From Costus lasius (lineage: Eukaryota > Streptophyta > Magnoliopsida > Zingiberales > Costaceae): a stretch of DNA of 64,000 nucleotides. The notes below the pieces were generated by a model, which was not told the DNA's origin, did not search any database, and was given only the letters and a program-made list of their open reading frames with translations. Numbering within the stretch: position 1 is the first letter of the stretch; each line of letters starts with the position of its first letter. Positions 56,201 to 64,000 of this stretch are shown here, piece by piece. The translations under genes were made by a program, and so were the position numbers. Location of the stretch: contig CM050449.1 of the NCBI GenBank assembly GCA_027563935.2, positions 55,321,949 to 55,385,948 on the forward strand, written 5' to 3'.

Positions 56201-57827
56201 TGCATATGGATCTCCATTTAACCATTCATTTGTATTGTCTAAATTACTCCTTATAAAGTAGAATTTATTTTTTTCAATTTGCATATAATGTTCAAATAAT
56301 ACTAAATAATGCTCCATTCAGGTGAGCACATGAAAAAGAATAGTGCGGTCATGAAATGTTAACACTTTGCCTAGAGCCCCTAGGCAAGGTTGCATTTCAA
56401 TAATAGTGTTTGGGATCACCTTCCACTATTTTTTGGTCATTGGTTGCCAAAAATACAAATGGGTACTATACATAGCAAATCTTTCTCTTGCATCCATTGG
56501 TTTTTTATATGCAAAAATATCTTGATCACAAAAAGAAGAAACATAATACTATATGTGTCAAAGCATTGTCACTAAGGGAGAGGATTTTAGTTACGTTTAA
56601 AATATATAGATGGTCATCCACTTAATTACGAAAAAAAAGGATCACTTTTGTTCAATTGTATTAATAGAAACCTATGTTATTGAGGACATTAGGGACTTAA
56701 GGCTAATGTCTCAAAAGGCTTGAGGTCCTAGGTGCTAGCCTAGGCCCTTGTGTTCCAACTTAGCAAGTAAACTAAATCATTAACTTGATTAGGCAAATAA
56801 CAATACGGCAAACTAAAATGGTTAACCTCAAGTTAATACTAGCAAGCTCACTAATCCTTATATACAATATCATCATTTTTCCTGTGTGGGGTCAAAATGT
56901 GTTACAATAGTTCAACATCCCGCTTTTCATACGAAACCAAACCGGATATCACAATCTCCCTTACTTAAGACTTGATGTCTATTAAGCCCAAGGCCTAACA
57001 TGCTTGAGAACCAACTCTTAGTCGATAGCATATAAAGTCAACCCAATGGCGGCTCCACAATCCTCAGTAGTCCTTTTCTATTGGCCTCTCACTATACTTA
57101 GAACTAAGTTTACTTTGATACAATTTTATTATAATAAGCTCAGTTAGCAAACTAACTCACTAACGAGTAAAATGACAACATTACCTAATTTAAAATACTT
57201 AAACTGAAACTAATAATAGCAAGCTCACTAAGTCTTATATACAATATCATTATTACTTCCACTTCCCATGTGGAACTAACCCGTGTATCACACCTTGACC
57301 ATGTAAAGTGAGGAACTTAAGGCCTACAATTATTAAAATAAATAATATATTCTTTAACTAAATGTGTCATGAGAAATTATTAACAAAATATTATACCAAT
57401 TTTTGTTTAAATCCTCTATTTATCATAATTCATGATTATTATGGATTGCAAATAACTACCAGTACCAAACATAATTAGAAATAAATATCAAAGTCAAAAT
57501 ATTTTATTCAAAAACATATATGTAAATTTTACAATTAAAAGCCTAAACACATCTACTAGTTAATAATTATTAAATAAATATTAATTAAGAACGACATCAA
57601 GAATCTAAATAATTCCAATTAAAGAATGAAAAAATTAAACACATTTCAAAATGTTAATTATCTTTGTTTCTCAATCTAATTCAAAAAGGTAAAGTGGGAA
57701 AAATCATAAATTAAAACAATGAAGCTACATTCGGCATTAAGGTCTACCATTTATCATCCACACCTAAAACTATATGATAAAAAAAATATTTGTTGGTAGG
57801 GTCAAACTTACCACCCAACCAACTCTC

Positions 57828-57864
<37 letters not shown>

Positions 57865-58619
57865 CATGTATATATATAGTTTATAATAAAATAAAAAAAA
57901 ATCTATGAGTGGTTAAGTTAGACTTCACTACCTAGCTGATCTCCTCTTAGAATCTCAACAATTATACTTTTTTTGATTTTTCTTTGTTTTTTTTTTCAGT
58001 GAACACTCACCCAAGAATCAAAGACTTAGTCTAGGTGATTGTCTACTTACTAATTAGCACCCTGCAGAGGTCACTTGACCAATACAAAGAGGCATAGCCT
58101 CACTAGGCTCAAATGTCTAGAGGCCAGCCTAGGTGCACATTGATAACACTGAAAAACAATATTACTCTTCCTTCCTTGAAGTATCTTCATCAATCATTAT
58201 AACCTTTAAATTATGTTTCCGAATTTAGTTCCAGCACCATAAACTATGAAATAGCAATCTAGCTCATGATGCCCTCTAGTCAAGAAACTGGTTCAAATAT
58301 AAAGAATCCAGTATCTTGAAACATTACAAAGTGAATTTACTTCAAACCTTTCTTACAAGGAGCTTTTGGATCAAATTATGCTAGATTATTTCTCTATGCT
58401 TTTAGTGTGGTTGTCAACAGCCAGTTGACACTAAATAAAGCCTTGTTATGGCACGCTTGTCCGGACTACTTAACTCTTGAGATAGAGAAAAATAGAAAAG
58501 GGCAAAACGAATCAAGAACCCATGGCAAAACGTAAAGAAAGAACAAGCAACAAACAAAGAAGCGAGCGTAAAGGCGCATCAAACCCCATGTCGACGTTCT
58601 CGTAGTCATCGTCCGCCAT
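53234..58619 (-). CDS. RPB6: RNA polymerase I/II/III common subunit RPABC2 (RPB6), copy 2, complete
   Basis: The six exons on the minus strand are 58619-58585, 54216-54183, 54093-53924, 53853-53802, 53466-53399 and 53303-53234. They total 429 bases, or 142 residues, close to the usual ~144. Exon 1 encodes [12 protein letters not shown] and joins exon 2 through a split Gly codon. The protein has the acidic N-terminal tail, the core [30 protein letters not shown] and the C-terminus WKRQVGGD, all standard for RPB6. It works in the nucleus as a structural subunit shared by the RNA polymerases. Intron 1 is about 4.4 kb and full of repeats, and the arm boundary lies within it or beyond. The promoter has two site II elements. 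No stop or frameshift is present, so this is a functional gene. Confidence 0.96.
54640..55095. repeat. GC-rich block in RPB6 intron 1, arm 2
   Basis: Inverted counterpart of 540-1010, with small length differences in the repeat units (some units present in arm 1 near 700-740 are missing). The Arg/Pro/Ala-rich frames through it are composition artefacts. Confidence 0.6.
55437..55620 (-). pseudogene. Acidic coding-like remnant, possibly the tail of a hAT transposase
   Basis: On the minus strand a frame reads [20 protein letters not shown] and ends [12 protein letters not shown]. Acidic tails of this kind follow the dimerisation domain in plant hAT transposases, but the domain itself is not here, so the assignment is weak. 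It lies in RPB6 intron 1, at the point where arm 1 meets the window start. Confidence 0.3.
55621..58584. other. RPB6 intron 1, upstream part; repeats, no gene
   Basis: It contains a (TA)14 microsatellite at 57831-57858. A direct repeat (TAGCAAGCTCACTAA...CTTATATACAATATCAT) occurs at about 56841 and 57218. Short frames have no domain. Confidence 0.55.
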
Positions 58620-58773
58620 CGCCGAAATCGAGAAAGCAACCACTCCTTTCTATCTCGGCAAACAGAAGCCCTAGAAATTTAAGAGAATCGTCTCCAAACT
58701 AAAACGATGGGTTGGGGTATTCAAATTTGAAATACACGTGGAAATCGCTATTGGATCAAGCGGGCTGTGATTT

Positions 58774-58796
58774 TGGGCCTGAATGTTATAAGCCCA
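58774..58796 (-). promoter_or_regulatory. Site II elements (TGGGCC/T) of the RPB6 promoter
   Basis: GGCCCA (58779-58774) and TGGGCT (58796-58791), read on the minus strand, lie about 155-175 bases before the RPB6 ATG. Paired TGGGCY elements near the start are typical of plant housekeeping genes for translation and transcription machinery. Confidence 0.6.
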
Positions 58797-60833
58797 AACT
58801 TAGCGGGCGGACAAATAAGCAAATGACCGGTTCTACAGTGTTGTCTTGTCCGATCCACATGAGTTTTGTGTATTAGCCTTAACCTGAGAGGCTTAGGCTC
58901 GTTTTTTTTGGACGAAAAATTAGAAAAAAAGAATGTAAAAGACTCCATTTTTTTTGGATGAAAAATTGAGAGATTTAATATGTTTTTTATTCTTTTCTTC
59001 TAATTTCTGGAAACACAACAAAGCATAGTAGTAAGTTGGGCTAGACATAACTCTAGTGTAGGCCAAGCACTACATGCAGAGGGCTTGGCTACTGAAATAG
59101 GTGTGTTTATAAATGGCCAAGTAAGACCAATGATGTCTATCGCTCTCTTGATTATGAAGTAGATCTTTTCGCTATAAAGCTTGATTCTCTTATTATGCAT
59201 ATTGTTATGGCTAGTGTATCTTTCGTGATATTTGTGAAAGTAATAATCATCACACTAATGAGTATCATTTGGGAACCAACCTTAATGATAGTGACAGTCA
59301 TCACGAACATATTAATAATGTAGGGAATTATAGATAAAATAACTCATACTCTAATGCCTACAACTCTTTGTGGAAAAATCATTCTAAATCTTTTACGAAG
59401 TGATAATAACCAAAATAATAATAATAAATTAGGGTTTAGAAATCAACCTAGGGAATATCAAAAGTTAAACCTAAAAGTCATGAGAATAAATTTTTATCAA
59501 TCAACAAAATAAAAACATTTAAGAATATAGGCAAAGTTGTTAAGAGCTTTCAGAGACAGGCAGCATCTAAAGTATATATTTTTGGCTACTCATGGAAAGA
59601 TATTAGTAACCCAACTTACCCAATAAGCTAATTCTTCTCCTAGACCTCTAGATAGATTGCTAGGTAAACCTTAGACAATAATGTAATGCCCTAGACATCC
59701 AAGAAGAAAATTTAGGGGAGGATCCTAAATATAAAAACTTAGAAAAACATAAAATTAAAGAAAAATTTAAAATTGAATTCGATCATGATTACAATCACGA
59801 CCATGATTTTAATAAAAATTCTAAATATAAATATTTTTAATATTTTATCTATTAAAATTATTTCTTTTGAGGACAAAATAACTATCTTGAAGAAAGAAGA
59901 AAGATTTTACAATTTTATAAAAAATTAAATAGATGTTTTATTATATATTACAGAAAAACCCCCATTCCTCTAATTTTATATGAATTTTTAAGTAAAAGAC
60001 TCCAAAAATAGATAAAATTAAAGACATTTTATTATAAAGATATTCAAATTATACAATGGGACGTTTACTAGGAATTTAGAGCCTAAAGTTAAATGAAAAT
60101 TATTGGCGATGATTCTAGGGCAATGAAAGATTTTGCAAATTCTAAAGATAAAATAATACATCCCAAAGATAAACAAGGTCTCACTATAAATTTCATGCCA
60201 AAATATTCAAGGTGAAAATCACAATCTTGATTGTGTAGATCAATTTCACCGGCAACAAGCAACTCTTTCTCCCCCAATTTCTCCTCCATTAAGTAATAAG
60301 AGAAGCCCAAACCTTAGGGCTTTAAGAGAGCTTACATAAAGCAACAATTTCACCAAGTTTGAACCACTACCATTGCCTCCTCGCCCCAAATTGAAGCTGA
60401 GATTGGCGTCTGTACCCTAGTAGTAAAGATAAACATTCAGTATTTATCGATACCAAATTTACCAAATTAGATTTATCAACATTTTTATACCGAATTTCTA
60501 TAAACCGAAACTAAATCGAATTCCTAAAATACTGATTCTTTACCGAACAGAAATTATAGAAATTTTTTAATAAATTTTGTAAATTAATGAAAATATAATG
60601 CAGACTATGTATTATATAGAAAATTATAATATAATTTCAAATACATCATAAATAATAACATCAGTTTTCTTACAAATTCATTCTACGCCATAGCCCTTAC
60701 ACATTACAATGCAATTACATATAAGACCGATTAGGGAATGGCAAACTCTAAAGGCAGTAAGCCAGTAATGCAACATAATTTGGGTCTTCACCACTGAAGA
60801 CTGCATTGACAACAGCAGCAATATGAGCATAAA
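58797..60833. other. No gene recognised
   Basis: AT-rich DNA. A roughly 51-bp tandem duplication (TTTTTTTTGGAYGAAAAATT) lies near 58898-58975. Frames at 59000-59200 and 60089-60310 on the minus strand have no domain I can name. Confidence 0.5.
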
Positions 60834-61621
60834 TCATACTGCTTTCATGCCGAACTTTTTAGGTGTATCATTCAGCACCGTTTCATTCTCTTGAACCACA
60901 ACTATCAGAGGCTGCAATGTGGTCAAAATTCAATATCTTTTACACATCTCCAACAATAAAGAATGAAATATATGATAATCTAACAGAGTCATATCACTTT
61001 AGTTTGTTTTACTTTTGCTACATATCTTGACATGTTAAAGATAGAATATGTAGAGAAAGATCTTGTATGGTGAAGAGTACAAACACATAACTTGATATGC
61101 TAGCAGACATGCATTTTGAAATATTATTGACAATAATCTCGTTCAGTCTTATCAACCAATACAACTATCATTTCAAATCGGAATATGAATTGGTGTCACA
61201 GACTTCGTCGCTAGGCTTGGCTTCATCATATAGCTCAAAGTCCCTAGTCAACAGCTTGTGAGACATGCTCCAGTAGCTCAGAGAGACTAAATTGTGTGGC
61301 CTAATCTAAAGATTGAATAATAAAAACTTAAATTATGTCAATGTGATGAACTGATGATGGCTCAGAACAAAATGGTACCTCTATAACCATGGATAGAATT
61401 ATCATTCACTGCAAAAAAACACGTGAAATTGATACCTGAGAATTTTTTGAACTAGCAAATGCAAGAGCAGCATCTCCTCCACAAGCATCAGCAAGAAGAA
61501 TAACATTGTCGACGTCTCCAGCTACTATGTATCCATCATTGTATGATCTTTTTGCCCTCGTCACATATTGGAGAGTAGAACTTAGTCGAGCACGCACACA
61601 AGGCAAGAATGTGTAACTAAT
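60834..61621 (-). pseudogene. Fragment of a DUF3326 family gene (chloroplast-type protein of unknown function)
   Basis: Two exon-like pieces on the minus strand read in one phase. 61621-61436 encodes SYTFLPCVRARLSSTLQYV, then DVDNVILLADACGGDAALAF, and ends SKNSQ at a GT donor. 60911-60834 begins after a CAG acceptor with PLIVVVQENETVLNDTPKKF and stops at TGA 60836-60834. These resemble conserved blocks of the plant and cyanobacterial DUF3326 family, as I remember them. The usual continuation is missing: a stop replaces it, and the next readable sequence (AHIAAVVNAVFSGEDP) is in another frame. No upstream family exons are evident, so I treat it as a decayed or truncated copy. Confidence 0.55.
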
Positions 61622-61965
61622 CTGTTGTATAAAGAGTTATTGAAGATTAGGCATACAACCAGAAACATAGTAACTAAATCAATAAGAACCAATAATTGCA
61701 AAATGCAAATAGTGAAAATATGTAGAAAAATGACAATCTTGTGTGAAGGAGATACGAATTTAGGAAATAAAAATGCATTGTCATAAAAATTTAATGAAAG
61801 AAATGCAAAAAAGGCCGGGCTTTACAAAATTGCATGAATTTAGGATCTACTGAGGTCTAGATTGAACGTAGGTAGTATGTCCTATCAGAATAACTTTTTT
61901 AGTGGATACTAAGCAAACTCAAGATAAATAAAGCATCAGTTGTAGAACTGAAAACCTTGAACATT

Positions 61966-62186
61966 ATGTTTGACTCTCCTTTGATCTGGACTTCACATAT
62001 TCCACAAAAATCAGCCTCCTGCCATAAAAATCAGCCAACTCCAGAATCAATAGCATCCTCAGTAGAAGAATAAGATATACAATTGAGAAAATACCTTCTT
62101 CAACATGGCAAAATTGCGAGAATATCTTTTGAATGTCATCATCACTTGTGTAGTGATAATATGAAAAGACATAAAGGAACACCACA
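61966..62186 (-). pseudogene. Unassigned exon-like pair
   Basis: On the minus strand one piece ends MMTFKRYSRNFAMLKK at a GTATTT donor (near 62093). A second, after a TTTATGGCAG acceptor (near 62025), reads EADFCGICEVQIKGESNIMF and ends at a GT. The phases agree across the splice, which favours real former exons. I do not recognise the family. It could be part of the neighbouring DUF3326-like remnant or another dead gene. Confidence 0.3.
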
Positions 62187-62766
62187 TGGTAGATGCTTTG
62201 TTGCTAATAATACCATAACTAACAAAGTAAAAAAGATATAAAACTTGGATATAAGAAATAAAAAATCAAATCAACGAAGATTCTAACATCAAAAACAAAA
62301 TATGAGAAACCAACATCAAAGTTAATCAGTCTCACAAAATTACAACCACAACATTCAACAAATAGTCTACATTAAAAAGTCTGAGATCTAAATCACAAGT
62401 TCATAACGAAGTCAAAAGGTGAAGGATCTTGTAGTTTACAATCCATCAATCATCTCAAGATTCCACAAACTATAAAGTAAAACAAAAAAGATAATCATTA
62501 TTAGTCATATATATTTATTAGTCACATATATCTTACAATTACAAAATTTTAAAAAATACATAAGCATGTAATTTGAAGTGATTTTACTTCTTACAAGTCA
62601 CAATAGTGAGCACTATGCAATCTACAATTTCATATTTAAACTCATTGTCATTTGCTACATGTTTGAAAATTCTACAAAAAAAAAAGAGAATGAGTTTAGC
62701 AAAAGGAAAAACGTTTAAAACAATAGAAAATATTAAACTAAAAAGAAAATTGTACCTGATTCAAAT
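62187..62766. other. No gene recognised
   Basis: AT-rich sequence between the exon-like remnants and the hAT transposase 3' end. Nothing supported. Confidence 0.5.
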
Positions 62767-63935
62767 TTATCTATCTTCAAGTGTTTCTTCAATATTAATT
62801 GGATGTGATAATCTTCTAAACCAATCTTGACCATATATGAGAGCTTCTACTAATTTAGGAGATAAAGAACTCCTAAATTGATCAAGAGCTCGATTTCTAA
62901 TGCTAAATGCTGATTCTGAAGGTATAGTGGAAATAGGAATAGCAAGCACATCTCTAGACATTTGTGAGAGCATAGGAAACCGAGGAGTGTTTACTTTCCA
63001 CCATGATAATATATCAAACTATCACAATCATCATCACATTCCCCACTCAAATATTTATCCAATTATGTTCTTGAATCTACCCCTTCAATATCTATTATGC
63101 ACCTTTTAAGCCTTTGCCTCCTTTTTCTCATTTATGTACCTCAAAAATTTTCATTTCCACTAGAATCCTCAAGAGTGATTTTAGCTTATGCATTTTTTAG
63201 TTGTTTGTGGGCCTTTTGTGGAAGCATTCAGGTGCTTATATTTGTTAAACATCTCAAAAAGTTGCAACTTTTACTTCCTTATATACAGTTGTTCCTTTCT
63301 CATTCTCATACAAAGTGCATAGCTCTCCTTCAACATATTGAAACTTAAGTCTTAGATCAAGTATAGCACCAATGTAAACTAACTTGTTTATCTTTGAAGT
63401 ATCACCCCAATACTCCTCAAATTTCTCTCTCATTGCATAAGCCAGCACACTTAAAATCAAAGTCTTCACTTTTTTCCAATTTGGTCAACAATTTATCAAC
63501 AATGGTTATTTCATCAAATAAAACATTGGAAGTTACATACAAGCTTCCAGAAACTTTGGGTGTGAGATCATAAAAGTTTTTCTAAAAACTTAATTTCTTT
63601 CCTTGCATCATCCCAATCTGCATTATTGGGCACTCCATCACTCTCATCCTCCTTCATAAGTTCATGGCAAAAGTTAAGATGTAACATTTTATATCTATCA
63701 AAAACTTTTTTGATTTTTTTAGCAACATCTAGCATAAGATAGGTTAAATTCCATCTAGTGCTAACATCTAAGCATAACAAGTTCTTGGATTTAATTTTTT
63801 TCAATCTCACACATTCTTTAAACCTCTTCAATCTTGATAGAGATTGCCTGATATAGCAAATAGAATGCCGAATTTTTGAGACTAATCTACTAATCTCTTT
63901 CAATGCATCATTCATGATAAGATTAATTATATGAG
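62767..63935 (-). pseudogene. hAT transposase (BED zinc finger / RICESLEEPER type), C-terminal part, broken
   Basis: Three blocks appear on the minus strand. 63915-63568 has LDVSTRWNLTYLMLDVA, part of the RNase H-like catalytic region. 63469-63254 has LDLRLKFQYVE. 63050-62767 holds the C-terminal dimerisation domain: NTPRFPMLSQMSRDVLAIP, then SAFSIRNRALDQFRSSLSP and ALIYGQDW. Frames are separated by stops and a frameshift around 63480-63560 and 63050-63250, so it is dead. The N-terminal BED zinc finger is not seen, because an LTR begins at 63936 and replaces the upstream sequence. Confidence 0.88.
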
Positions 63936-64000
63936 TGATGACACCAAAATATATAGTATATTTTGTATCATTTTATATATCTTTTCATGCTAAATTGAAG
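63936..64000 (+). mobile_element. Start of a third copy of the 2-kb LTR family, runs off the window
   Basis: TGATGACACCAAAATATATAG and the following bases match 30109 onwards nearly base for base. It interrupts the hAT transposase. The last five host bases are ATGAG, the predicted target duplication. Whether it is a solo LTR or a full element lies beyond the window. Confidence 0.85.

Noticed and set aside
59000..59200. Minus-strand 66-codon frame near the RPB6 promoter
   Set aside because: No recognisable domain, flanked by AT-rich DNA and a local tandem duplication. Not supported as a gene.

Overview
This is nuclear DNA from a flowering plant. It has a spliced RPB6 gene, a spliced HOTHEAD-type gene, nested Ty1-copia LTR retrotransposons with plant initiator-Met primer sites, solo LTRs, and hAT and PIF/Harbinger-like DNA transposon remnants in an AT-rich background. 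The acidic N-terminus of RPB6 and the BARE/Angela-like LTR ends (TGTTGG...CCCAACA) lean towards a monocot, but that is inference.

Layout. A very large inverted repeat dominates the window: arm 1 (1-7719) and arm 2 (48262-55446) are nearly identical and enclose a 40.5 kb spacer. Each arm carries exons 2-6 of RPB6, the small subunit shared by the nuclear RNA polymerases, so two convergent copies point at the spacer. The arm 2 copy is complete, with exon 1 and a promoter outside the arm at 58585-58796. The first exon of the arm 1 copy would lie left of the window. Each arm also carries a 21-bp minisatellite. Arm 1 begins at base 1, so its true left end is unseen.

Inside the spacer, from left to right: a cluster of three G-box palindromes before a transit-peptide-like open frame (7738-8262); a GC-rich LTR-like block (8484-10241); a HOTHEAD-like FAD oxidoreductase gene (12365-14461); a PIF/Harbinger-like element split by a 2-kb solo LTR (14865-17913); a decayed minus-strand copia element (about 21450-23876); and then a nest of retrotransposons up to 47367. 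The nest is an old Angela-type copia element (26558-47367, plus strand). It was invaded by a second solo LTR (30109-32100, target duplication GGGAG) and by a younger, nearly complete Angela element (33524-42977, minus strand, target duplication ATACA, two LTRs of 1929 bp each). A 2.3 kb segment covering the left edge of the old element has been duplicated in tandem very recently (23121-27719).

Right of arm 2 are the long first intron and promoter of RPB6, a decayed copy of a DUF3326 chloroplast-type gene (60834-61621), unassigned exon-like pieces, and a broken hAT transposase (62767-63935) cut by a third copy of the same 2-kb LTR family, which runs off the window.

Living genes are few: RPB6 (essential transcription machinery) and the HOTHEAD-like gene (probably secreted; cuticle or hydroxynitrile chemistry). 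The rest is repeat history. The most unusual signals are the RPB6-bearing inverted repeat (possibly an assembly artefact), three hairpins with covarying stems and a constant CCTC loop in the Angela leaders, and dense short-palindrome arrays inside the 2-kb LTR family. I found no defence system, CRISPR array or gene cluster.
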